A stretch of DNA of 64,000 bases from Stomoxys calcitrans (lineage: Eukaryota; Arthropoda; Insecta; Diptera; Muscidae). Numbering within the stretch: position 1 is the first letter of the stretch; every line of letters starts with the position of its first letter. Shown one piece after another: positions 53,761-64,000 of the stretch. A program made the translations under genes and the position numbers. The DNA is taken from the NCBI RefSeq assembly GCF_963082655.1, contig NC_081553.1, positions 209,505,435 through 209,569,434 of the forward strand, in the 5' to 3' direction. Below the pieces are notes generated by a model. That model worked only from the letters and a program-made list of their open reading frames with translations. It searched no databases and was not told the origin of the DNA.

Positions 53761-56158
53761 TTTATACCCACCACCGAAGGATGTGGGTATATTCATTTTG
53801 TCATTCCGTTTGCAACACATCGAAATATCGTTTCCGACTCTATAAAGTATAGATATTTTTGATCAACATAAAAATCTAAGACGATCTAAATATGTCCGTC
53901 CATCTGTCTGATGAAATCACGCTACAGTCTTTAAAAATAGAGACATTGAGCTGAAACTTAGCACAAATCCTTTTTTGTCCATAAGCAGGTTAAGTTCGAA
54001 GGTAGGCTGTATCGGACTAAATCTTGATATAGCCCCCATATAGACTGATCGGCCGATTTAGGGTCTTAGGCCCATAAAAGCCACACTTATTATCCGATTT
54101 CCCTGGAAATTTGGGACAGTGAGTTATGTTAGGCCCTTCGACATCCTTCGTTAATTTGGCCAAGATCGGTTAAGATTTGGATATAGCTGCCATATAGACC
54201 GAAACTCCGATTTAGGGTTTTTGGCCCACAAAAGCCACATTTATTATCCGATTTTGCTGAAATTTTGCGACAGTGAGTTGTGTTAGGCCCTTCGACATCC
54301 TTCTTCAATTTGGCCCAGATCGGTCCAGAGTTGGATATAGCTGCCATATAGACCGATCTTTCGATTTAAGGTCTTGGGCCCATAAAAGGCCCATTTATTG
54401 TCCGATTTCACCAAAATTTGGGACAGTGAGTTGTGTTAGGCCCTTCGACATCCCTCTTCAATTTAGCCCAGATCGGTCCAGATCTGGATATAGCTGCCAT
54501 ATATACCGATCCTCCAATTTAGGGTCTTAGGCCCATAAAAGTGACATTTATAATCCGATTTCCCTGGAAATTTTGAACTCTGAGTTATGTTAGGCCCTTC
54601 GACATCCTTCGTCAATTTGGCCCAGATCGGTCCAGAGTTGGATATAGCTGCCATATAGACCGATCTTTCGATTTAGGGTCTTAGGTCCATAAAAGTCACA
54701 TTTATTATCCGATTTCACTGAAATTTGGAACAGTGAGTTGTGTTAGGCCTTTCGACATCTTTCGTCAATTTGGCATAGATTGGTCCAGATTTGGATATAG
54801 CTGCCATACAGACCTATCGGCCGATTTAGGGTCTTAGACCCATTAAAGCCACATTTATTATCCGATTTTGCTGAAATTTGGCACAGTGAGTTGTGTTAGG
54901 CCTTTTGACATCCTTCGTTAATTTGGCCAAGATCGGTTAAGATTTGGATATAGCTGCCATATAGACCGATCCTCCGATTTAGGGTTTTTGGCCCACAAAA
55001 GCCACATTTATTATCCAATTTCACTGAAATTTGGAACAGTGAGTTTCGTTAGGCCCCTCGACATCCTTCGTTAATTTGGCCCAGATCGGTCCAGATTTGG
55101 ATATAGCTGCCATATATACCGATCCTCCAATTTAGGGTCTTAGGCCCACATTTATTATCCAATTTTGCTGAAATTTGGGACAGTGAGTTGCGTTAGGCCC
55201 TTCGACATCCTTCGTTAATTTGGCCAAGATCGGTTATGATTTGGATATAGCCCCCATATAGACCGATCTCTCCATTTGAGGTCTTGGACCCATAAAAGGC
55301 GCATTTATTGTCCGATGTCACCGAAATTTGGGACAGTGAGTTAAGTTAAGCCTCTTAAAATATTTCTGCAATATGGCACAGATCGGTCTAGATTTGGATA
55401 TAGCTGCTATATAGACCGATATCTCGGTTTTAGGTTTTGGGGCCAAAAAAGGCGCATTTATTATCCGATTTTGCTGAAATTGGGGACAGTGAGTTGTCTT
55501 AAGCTCTTCAATATCTTTCTTCAATTTGGTCCTGATCGGATCAGATATGGATATAGCTGCCACATAGACCGATCCTCCGATTTAGGGTTTTTGGCCCACA
55601 AAAGCCACATTTATTATCCGATTTTACTGATTTCTTCTTCCAATTTGGTACTGATCGGATCAGATTTGGATATAGCTGCCATATAGACCGATTACTCAAT
55701 TTAAGGTTTTGCGCCCATAAAAGACGCATTTATTGTCCGATTTCGCCGAAATTTGGGACAGTGCTTTGTGTTAGGCTCTTCGACATTTTTCTGCAATTTG
55801 GTCTAGATCGGTCCAGATTTGGATATAGCTGTCATGCAGACCGATATCTCGATTTAAAGTCTTGGCCCCATAAAAAAGGCGCATTTATAACCCGATTTCG
55901 CTGCAATTTGACACAGTGACTTATCTTTGGCTTTTCGACATCCATGTCGTATATGGTTCAGATCGGTCTATTTTTATTTATAGCTACTGTACTTATTAGC
56001 ATTTGGTCCAAATCGGAATATATTTCGTTATAACTGCTATGGGACATAAGGTATGAAATTGTCACCGAATTTTGATGAAAGGTGGTTAACATATATACCC
56101 GAGGTGGTGGGTATCCAAAATTCGGCCTGACCGAACTTAACGCCTTTCGACTTGTTTA
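53761..56158 (+). repeat. Satellite-bearing interspersed repeat, family B, longest copy
   Basis: Head TTTATACCCACCACCGAAGG, tail CGAGGTGGTGGGTATCCAAA then CTGACCGAACTTAACGCC. ATACCCACCACC and GGTGGTGGGTAT are perfect 12-bp inverted copies near the two ends. In between lie about fourteen units with a period near 153 bp (for example, GTTAGGCCC recurs near 54129, 54283 and 54436). Units carry TTGGCCCAGATCGGTCCAGA and GATATAGCTGCCATATAGAC. Confidence 0.9.
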
Positions 56159-56632
56159 ACTTCGAACCGCTTTTTTGTTTTGTGCCCTACATTTGACTTC
56201 AGAACAAGTTGTTTTCCTTTCTTCATACACTTTTTGCAGCAAATTTGAATGAATTCAGTTCCGCAGTATAATTTTTTTTATCGATTGGGGGGTTTTTTCC
56301 CAGAAGAATGTGCCATAAAGTGCGAACGGCGTTTCGGTTCTTTTGTTTGCACATGAACAAACACACACACACAACCATCGCCATATGCCAGCAGAGTCTA
56401 CCTCCACATCTTGACTCTCATTCTCAAGAGAACATTGAGTCAAACGATGGGATGCATGAGTCAAGACTTGTGAGTTTTGTTTAGCTTAACACCGAGTTTA
56501 GCCTCACATCAGCCATTGAGTGAAGAAGACTGACGAATAGAGGAATTCATATTTTTAGAAATATCTGCAGTTTGTAAAGACGACAAAAGCGTGGCGGATG
56601 TTTTTTTTTTTTTATCACACTCTAAATTGACT
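56159..56632. other. Upstream region of Gal-5
   Basis: Non-repetitive stretch that should contain the Gal-5 promoter. It has an ACAAACACACACACACAAC tract near 56350. No core promoter element assigned. Confidence 0.4.
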
Positions 56633-57722
56633 ATGTCGGCGATATACCAAGGCAATCTGTTGGAACATTTACAATTTGGTCGATTATTAGAAGTTGGCGC
56701 CAAGGCTTTGGACCAGGGCTCATGGTGAGTCAACAAGAGAAGCTTCCTAATGGTTTTTCTCTATATTTTCAAGTGTCTATACAGGTTCAGCATATCCTTG
56801 GCCTCGTCCAGTTTCAATGAGGGTGACCCATCGGTCGACATTGGCTTGCGTCTGTCTGTCTATCTGAATGAAAATCTTGTGGTCTTCAAACAGCAAAGCC
56901 ATGGGGAATGGCTAAAGGCAATGAGTCAGGAGTACCCCACCGCTCTATTTCGTCAGAATTTCAAAATTACTTTTGTCATGGATGAGAAACAATTTCACAT
57001 TGGTGTTAATGAGTTCAAACTGGGATCAGCAAATTATGTTTTGGGCATGCGACCATTGAGGCACATCAAAATCACCGGTGACTTATTGGCGGTACAGCAG
57101 ATTAGTCATAGAAAATATTTTCCCCTACCCTGGCCCCAGGTGCAATTTGCTGAGGATCATTTGGACTTTAGTCATGATGTGCCCGAATCTTTTACAGCCG
57201 GCCATGTTATGGTGGTCACCATGAAGTTGTTGGGCAAGCTGAAGGGTCGTTTTCATATGCATTTTCGTAATGCCCGCAACTACAAACGCCAGGAGGTGCA
57301 CATCAGTGTGCGTTTTGATAGCAAGCAGATTGTAAGAACCTCCAAATTACCAGCCAAAGATAAGCAACAGCAAAATGATAAATTGGAGTAAGTCCACGAT
57401 TTGGCATACGTTTGACTGATGTTTGATATTCGAAATTTTTAGATATGGCCCTGAAGAAGCCCATGGCATATTTCCCTTTGACCTTTACCCCATGTCCTTC
57501 AAATTGGCATTTGCCTTCACCGAGTCTTCACTGAAGATGGCCAAGGATGGTGTTTATGTGTTTGATTATCGCTATAGAACACCAAATGTTTTAGCGCAAC
57601 TTTCAAGTTTTACCGTACTTGGCGTGCAGGGCATGATGGTGAAGGTCTTAAGCATCGATCACATACGCATGGATGACCCACTGTGTGAAGAATTTGAAAG
57701 ATATTCGGATATGGATATATAG
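56633..57722 (+). CDS. Tandem-repeat galectin 5 (Gal-5), three exons, 324 residues
   Basis: Exons are 56633-56724, 56785-57387 and 57443-57722 (975 nt with TAG). Donors are GTGAGT and GTAAGT, acceptors TACAG and TTTTAG, and both introns are phase 2. Exon 1 encodes MSAIYQGNLLEHLQFGRLLE. CRD1 (about 12-140) has VDIGLRLSVYL in place of LHFNPRF, keeps GEW, and has FKITFVMDEKQFHIGVN. The linker is QISHRKYFPLPWPQVQ. CRD2 (about 160-318) has GHVMVVTMKLLGK, VHISVRFD, IVRT, YGPEEAHG and FPFDLY. It keeps the motif His and Arg of CRD2, has Tyr at the usual Trp and Ala at the usual second Arg, and carries a longer Gln/Lys-rich loop before YGPEE. It shares GHVMVVTMKLLGK and the 92-nt exon 1 with Gal-1, suggesting that those two are a subgroup. 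Confidence 0.92.
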
Positions 57723-58060
57723 GGGAAAGAGTTGCCATATTGCTGATATTTGAAAAAAAATCGCAAGCAATACAAAAAAGTTCAACCGATCCCCCACCCA
57801 TAGATTAGCCAATTAATTTTGAAGATATGGCAATACTAAAGTGTAGCTGTGAGTGTTGCCATATTAATCTAATTTATAATCTTCAAACACATACAATACG
57901 TAAGGATACAGTGTTTCAATTACGCCTTTTGGATGCCAGATGTCGTTAGTGCAAATAGGCCCCATCTTTCAGTTATGTTTTAGTTACAAAAAGAGGTCAA
58001 AAGATGTCGTTGGTTAAAATTTTGATATTCTAAGTGTAATTTTGCATCTGGGAGACTTAA

Positions 58061-58066
58061 AATAAA
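58061..58066 (+). promoter_or_regulatory. Possible polyadenylation signal of Gal-5
   Basis: AATAAA 339 bases after the Gal-5 stop. No nearer canonical signal was noticed. Confidence 0.35.
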
Positions 58067-58078
58067 TATATTTATCCA

Positions 58079-58257
58079 TTAAATTAATCCGCACATACAA
58101 TGGGCTAATATATGTAGATTATGTGAAAGTGGTTCCATCCCACTGTATACCATGCCATCTATGCGTTCAAAATGGTCCCTAATCGACCTTTTCCAATGCC
58201 GTGTCTTTTCGTATTGCATGTTTTTGATAATATCCATTAACTCAGTCTTGTCGTTGC
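58079..58257 (-). CDS. Possible terminal exon of an unknown reverse-strand gene
   Basis: A reverse-strand frame preceded by an acceptor-like TATATAATTCCAG encodes NDKTELMDIIKNMQYEKTRH then WKRSIRDHFERIDGMV and ends HILAHCMCGLI before TAA. The composition (charged, few repeats) looks more protein-like than nearby AT-rich frames. No upstream exon, domain or homologue is recognised, and it would run tail-to-tail with Gal-5. It may be chance. Confidence 0.2.
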
Positions 58258-58489
58258 CTGGAATTATATAATGGATTTTTTTTGCCGGGCACACCCTAAT
58301 ATACATGTATATATAGAATATTAAGTAGACACAAACATAGAATAAGATTTTATATAGATTGTTTATATAAATACACAAGACTTAAGTACATATAACTGAT
58401 TGTTCATGTGGCTCTCGCTCTCCCTCTCTCTCTCGCTTAGTGGCATGTGCGCCAAAACGGTTAAATCGATCTTCTTGAAATTTTCATGT

Positions 58490-60530
58490 TGCCTTATTGA
58501 AGGTTTCTAAAAGCTTACAAAACATTTTTTAAATTTGTGTTAGAATAAAATTTTTTAGAAATTTTATCTTAAAACAAATTGTTATCGAAAATTTGATTAA
58601 AGAAAAAATCTTATCGAAAATTTTATTTAAGAAAAAATCTTATTGAAAATTTTACTTAAGCCAGGATGTTATCGAAAAGTTTTTTTTTAAATATCGAAAT
58701 TTTGATTTGGAATATTTTGATTTATGAAAAATGTTATCGAAAATTTGATTTAAGAAAAAATGTTATCGAAAATTTTACTTAAGCCAGGATGTTATCGAAA
58801 AGTTTTTTTTTTAATATTTCAAGGAAATTTTGTGTTTAGAGAAAAATAAATTAAAAATTGTTTCCTTTTAAGAAAATTTCATTGTAATATTGCCTATAAA
58901 AAGAAAATTAATGATATTTTGCGTCTGGAGAAAATGTTATCGACATTTTTTCTTTAGAGAAAATTTTATCGAAATTTTGACTTGACCGAGAAAACTTTAT
59001 CGAAATATTTTCCTTGAGCAATATTTCATTGGAATTTTGTCACTAGTAAAAATGTCAACAAACTATTGTGCTTAGAAAAAAATTTATCGAAATTATGCCT
59101 TTAGAGGTATTTTTTAGAATTTTTGTTTCCTAAAAAATATTTAACCAAATTACTTTTATCGAAATTTTATATTCGGAGAAAATTGTTATCGAAATTTTGT
59201 CTATAAAGAAAACTTTATCGAAATTTTTTCCCTATCAAAATTTTGTCCCCAGAGAAAATTTCATCAAATTATTGTCCTTAGAAAAAATTTTATCGAAATT
59301 TTGTCTTTAGAAAAAATTTTAAAGAATTTATTCTTCCTAATAGAGTCTTTGCAAAATATTTCATCGTTATATTGTCTTTAGAGAAAATTATCGATGCAAT
59401 ATCTCGAAATCGAATATCGGTCACCATAGAAAATTTCATCAAACTATTGTGCTTTCAAAAAATTTTTTCGAAATTATGCCTTTAGAGAAAATTTTATATA
59501 ATTTTTGTTTCTTAAAGAATATTTCACCAATTTTTTTTTTGTTATCGACATTTTGTATTCAGAGATTGCTATCGAAATTTTGTCTATCAAAAAACTTTAT
59601 CGAAAAATTTTCCCTACAGAATGTGTTATCGGAATTCTTTCACCAGAGAAATTTCATCAAATTATTGTCCTTAGAAAAATTTTATAGAAATTTTGTTTTA
59701 AGAGAAAATTTTTAAAAATTTTTCTTAAAGAATATTTCTACCAAATATTGTTTGTTATAGAAATTTTGTACTCAGAGAATATAGTTATCGAAATTTTGTC
59801 TATAAAAAACTATCGAAATTTTTTTCCCATAGAATGCGCTATCGAAATTTCAACAGGGAAAATTTCATCAATCTAATGTCCTTAGAAAAAAATTTATCGA
59901 AACTTTGTCTTTAGAGAAAATTTTATCCAAAACTTTGGCTTTGGAGAAAATTTTAAAGGATTTTTTATTCCCAATTGTGTCTTTGCAAAAAATTTCATCG
60001 TTATATTGTCTTTAGAGAAAATTATCGATATATTATCATTGGAATATCTCGAAATCGAATATCGGTCGTCAGAGAAAATTTCTTCAAACTATTGTACTTA
60101 GAAGAAATTTTATCGAAATTTTGTCTTTAGAGATAAATTTTTCTCCAAAGATATATTTTCGATAAATTTGTTTCTAAAAACTTATATAAAATTATCGATA
60201 TTTTGTCTTTCGAGAAAACGCTATCGAAATTTAGGAAATTTATCGATATTTTATGGATATTTCTTTTTGGAGAAAATGGTACCGTTATTTTGTCTTTAGA
60301 ACATCTGTTATCAATGTTTAGAGAAAATTTCATTGAAATTTTGTCTTTTTTATAGTAAAATTTTATCGAAAATTTGTCTTTGGAGAAAATTTCATTAAAA
60401 TGTTATCTCTAAAGAAAACTTCATTGAAATGTAGTCTAAGAAAATTTCATTGAAATTTTGCTTTTAGAGAAAATTTCCATGAAATTTTGTCTTTAGAGAA
60501 AATTTCATTAAAATGCCGTCTTAGCGACAT
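58490..60530. repeat. AT-rich minisatellite, about 30-bp units
   Basis: About 2 kb of decayed units with TTTAGAGAAAATTTCATCGA, AAATTTTGTCTTTAGAGAAA and TTATCGAAATTTTG. A larger duplication inside the array is visible (AATATCTCGAAATCGAATAT near 59400 and again near 60045). No coding; short frames are artefacts. Confidence 0.85.
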
Positions 60531-60889
60531 CTACATTACAAACAGCCTGACTAAGTATTTAACCTTTTTAGTACAGACCTCAACCAAGCAGCAAATGGCT
60601 AATTCTAAATGTGTACAATTGGAAACACCCTGTTCAATGATGCGCAATGGTACAGGACGACACAAATGATTGCAAATTGTATTAATCCAGTTAGCCAACG
60701 TAATAACGTAACATCGATAAGATCTATCGGGATAATATGCGAATCAAATGAATGGTCTTTGGAGGTAGGTTTTGAATTTCTTTGCCGTAGTTGTAGACAA
60801 GTGTTTGGGGGACGTTCCCTTATCGGACAAGTCTTTGGGTGTCCGAATCTGATATTAATATTTAGGGCCAAGGGACTAAAGGCCGGGAA
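60531..60889. other. Unassigned sequence
   Basis: Non-repetitive, with a 96-codon forward frame (60609-60899) and an opposing 88-codon frame. Neither has recognisable motifs or splice context. Confidence 0.35.
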
Positions 60890-60962
60890 TTTCCCATGAA
60901 CATTTCATGTCAAATAGTGCTGTCAAATTAAATTTCAAGCTCAATGGCAAGTTGCCTTTTAT
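60890..60962 (-). mobile_element. SINE relic, short
   Basis: CCCATGAACATTTCATGTCA and AAATTTCAAGCTCAATGGCA are degraded matches to the complement of the SINE 3' region. Head and ends are lost. Confidence 0.45.
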
Positions 60963-60965
60963 TAT

Positions 60966-61143
60966 ATTCTATTATGGTTCGAATCGGACCATAACTTAGT
61001 ACAGCTCCAAAAGCATAGCAATTATTTTCTTTTTTCCTTTGTTGGCCTAAAAAGAGATACCGGAAAAAAACTTTACAAATGTGATCCATGGTGGAGGGTA
61101 TGAAAGATTCGGCCCGGCCGAACTTAGCACGCTTTTACTTGCT
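60966..61143 (+). repeat. Family A repeat, 3'-terminal fragment
   Basis: Ends with CCATGGTGGAGGGTATGAAA then CCCGGCCGAACTTAGCACGC and TTTTACTTG, the family A tail, preceded by AATCGGACCATAACTTAGTA. Confidence 0.75.
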
Positions 61144-62810
61144 TTTATACGGAACCAAGCAGTCCAAACGTCTATCGGACATTGTCTTCTAACTCTTCTA
61201 TAAGACAATTTGAATTTTTTCACTGATATGGCATATCTGCTGACGTGTCTTACTGATTTGCTGTTATAAAATTTGATTGTCGACGAATTCACTAACCATG
61301 TCCACGAACAAGTCAGCACTTTTTTTATTGAGAAATCTAAAATTGTATTTATTTTTTTCTTCAAAAAACAGACGCTCTCTAAAGGACATCGTAACAGCCT
61401 GTTACTTAAATTGTCATGAGACATGTTCATTCACAATGTCGCTTAAAATGTCATGCATGATTTTTGCGATAACTACTTATATGAAAATGTCATCAACCAT
61501 TTGTATGGGCTGTCGGCTATTTGTCTTTAACGATTTACATGGTCATGCACCCTTCTTTTAAGACGTCTTGGCGACGCAGCCTGCTGGGAAAACACATACA
61601 AACAAAAAATATTTTTGCCGCGCATTGAGAAAACGGGCCTTAATATAAGCACACAGCCCTATAATCTTCACTAATGATTCATACGCCAAAGATTTTATGC
61701 TACATCCCTTTTTGTCTCGACACAGGATTGGTGGTAATAAAAATCCTTTTTTTATATAGAAAAAAATTTGCGTAATACGATTTCCCCCCGTCTGTTTATT
61801 CTACTGTAGGTCAACCAACTTTCATTAAAAAAAAAACCCTCAACTGATCACATTCAACAGCAAATCATTCAAATTGAATTGAAAATTACAAAAAAAAACT
61901 ATTGAAGAATGACCATAAAAAGTCCCTAACAACAACAAATACAATAACTATGTACGTACACACTTAAGAGACATGGCAAACAAATCGTGTCAAAATAAAA
62001 GCAATCCAGCCGGCCAGCCAACCAACCGACCAACATAAAAAACCGGAATCAAACAAAATACTCGAAATAGCAACAACATCAAAAGCTACAGCAACATGCA
62101 AACATACCTCCATACACCATAATAATGCACGACGAAGCCGGCAGCGACGTCCAGCATACATTGTTGTAAAAGCAGAGCTACTAGGGCAGAAAAGCATACA
62201 TCATTACTACTAACTCGTTGTCACAAAAAAAGGAGTGTAAGTGCACAAACACAATGAAAGTTGTAGAAAGATTCCCAGAAGACAAAAAATACCGGTGAAC
62301 GTTGGCAGAGGGAGAGTTGGAAATTTCTCTCTTGTTGTTTGGAGGCTGTCGCTGTTGACTGTAATAACACAGCAGCAAACAGCACATATGACACTATCGT
62401 ATCTCCCCCTCTAAAAAAAATTATACACAAAAAACTACTTTACATGTTGTGCTGGCTGGATGAATTCGTTGTTGTTCGTGATACAACAACAACAAAGACA
62501 ACACTTATAAACGCATTCACTCATGCAAACCAAAGGGTTGCCTACCTATTTCTTAAAACACAAAAAAAAACTCACTGGGAGAGCACTGAGCGAGCATGGC
62601 AAAAACATAATACGTAAAAAATATAAACACAAGAACATGGTTGCCATTTTAACTAACTAAAAATGAATGAAGTAAAATTTCACCAGCTGATGATAATCAA
62701 AATTGTTTAAAATTTTTTAATCATAAAAACCAGGGGCTGCTGATTCGAAGTCTTGGGTTGAAAAATTTTATAGAGTCGGAGTCGAAAAAATTACTCGACT
62801 CCGAACAATG
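61144..62810. other. Unassigned non-repetitive region
   Basis: About 1.7 kb with no recognised gene. 61840-62640 is rich in ACAACAACA-type and CA/GT-type sequence, common in insect promoters and 5' UTRs, so it may belong to a gene outside the window. This is inference only. Confidence 0.35.
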
Positions 62811-62814
62811 GTTC

Positions 62815-63370
62815 AACAAAAAAAATCATTAAAATTTTGTCTTTAGAAAAAAATTATTTGAAATCTTGACTTTAGAAAAATATCATTAACATTTTATCAT
62901 TGAAATTTAAGCTCTAGAAAAATTTCATTGAAATATTTTCTTAATAAAAAAATTCTTGAAATATTGTCTATAGACAAATTTTCATTGAAATTTTGTCTAT
63001 AGAAAAAAATTTCATTGAAAAATTTAATTAAAATTTCGTCTTTAGGAAAATTTTCATTGAAATTTTGTCTATAGAAAAAAATTTCATTGAAATTTCGTCT
63101 TTAGGAAAAATTTCATTGAAATTTTGTCTATAGGAAAAATTTCATTGAAATTTTGTCTATAGGAAAAATTTCATTGAAATTTTGTCTATAGGAAAAATTT
63201 CATTAAAATTTTGTTTATAGGAAAAATTTCATTGAAATTTTGTCTATAGAAAAAATTTCATTGAAATTTTGTCGTTAGAAACAATTTCATTGTTTATAAA
63301 TAAATTTCTTTTAAATTTTTCTTTCAGAAAAAATTTTGTCTTTTGAAAAAGTTTTGTTAAAATTTTGTGA
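62815..63370. repeat. AT-rich minisatellite, 30-bp units, well conserved part
   Basis: Between about 63050 and 63280, near-perfect copies of AAATTTCATTGAAATTTTG followed by TCTATAGGAAA. ATTTCATTGAAAT is an internal palindrome. Same family as 58490-60530 and 4477-4841. Confidence 0.9.
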
Positions 63371-63379
63371 ATCCTGAGA

Positions 63380-64000
63380 TTTACTCAGCTGGACGTGAGG
63401 CTTGCCATCACGACACTAGTCTCATCTGTACATAAATTCCGATATAAGACAGGACTAGTATGCCAAGGATAAACTTAACGAGCGCCTTGAGAGAACATAG
63501 GAATGCTGCCCGCACGTAACGTTAATATCGTTTTAGTGGGAAAGTTCAGCTTCCACAAAGGATTATCCAGTAATGGATTGAGGCTAATAGACTTTGCCGC
63601 AGCACAAACCATAAATTGATCACGTTATGATATAAAAGAACATTAATCCAAGGTGTTGTCGCACTATCGACCCAACGAGCTGTTGAGACGACAGGTAGCT
63701 GTCGGTTTCCGAAAGTGGCGTCGACAAGGATATCATACAACCAATACCTGATTACGGTACAGAATGTGGACCGCCTACTTGAAATAAGGTTAGCCTAGCA
63801 GTAACTCGGCTGAAGCAAAACAAGACAGTAAAAGCTTATGGGTTGCCAGCTGAACTATTTAAGACCGAAAGTGAAATGCTGACGAAGCCAATACATCAAA
63901 AATCTCAGCAAACTTTGTCCCATGCACCAAAAAGGCGGCAAGACTACTCTCTTGTGTCACGCCCAGAGGATTACAAAAACGAGGGCGACCCCTATGTAGC
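63380..64000 (+). pseudogene. RTE-like non-LTR retrotransposon relic, runs off the window
   Basis: Readable pieces are NGLRLIDFAAAQT (near 63575-63615), typical of the RTE-type endonuclease, and KTVKAYGLPAELFKTESEML (63825-63885), the start of the RT (usually ADGLPAELFK). Several stops and shifts. It ends beyond position 64000. Same clade as 43656-44593, which carries the other half of such an element. Confidence 0.65.

Noticed and set aside
60609..60899. 96-codon forward frame with several Cys residues
   Set aside because: The Cys spacing matches no known zinc-binding motif, an opposing frame of similar length exists, and the end lies in SINE/repeat debris.

Overview
The window is nuclear DNA from an insect, most likely a calyptrate (muscid-type) fly. 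The evidence is AT-rich sequence, genes with short phase-conserved introns, insect-type transposons (BEL/Pao, Jockey/I-like and RTE-like non-LTR elements, mariner MITEs, a Helitron, a tRNA-derived SINE) and a very high load of satellite-like repeats. Species assignment is inference from the repeat landscape. Nothing here is bacterial.

The only clear host genes are five tandem-repeat galectin genes, Gal-1 to Gal-5 in window order (local labels): Gal-1 (+, 9608-10709), Gal-2 (-, 15678-16931), Gal-3 (-, 22349-23477), Gal-4 (+, 42513-46270) and Gal-5 (+, 56633-57722). Each has three exons with both introns in phase 2, and encodes about 314-324 residues with two carbohydrate-recognition domains (CRDs) joined by a conserved HRKYFP...W linker. 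None has an obvious signal peptide, as is normal for galectins. CRD1 has lost the canonical sugar-contact motif in every copy. CRD2 keeps the His and Arg of that motif but has an aromatic substitution at the usual Trp.

Layout. 1-9430: satellite-bearing repeats (families A and B), a mariner MITE, and a Helitron (4842-9334) with other repeats nested in it. 9608-23477: Gal-1, Gal-2 and Gal-3, separated by two large arrays of about 31-bp palindromic minisatellites and a nested cluster of non-LTR, SINE and MITE copies. 23535-42115: repeats, an 875-bp direct duplication, a young BEL/Pao element (27530-32277, flanked by a 5-bp duplication) inserted in a non-LTR relic, SINE copies with clear target-site duplications, an LTR-like element carrying a 17-bp minisatellite, and another family A copy. 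42513-46270: Gal-4, whose first intron (2.7 kb) is filled with repeats. 46730-51350: a large GGATCC-rich array. 51370-56158: non-LTR and family B repeats. 56633-57722: Gal-5. 58490-64000: AT-rich minisatellites, unassigned sequence and an RTE-like relic running off the window.

All boundaries, splice sites and element classes were read by eye. Homology calls rest on motif recognition, and no search was run.
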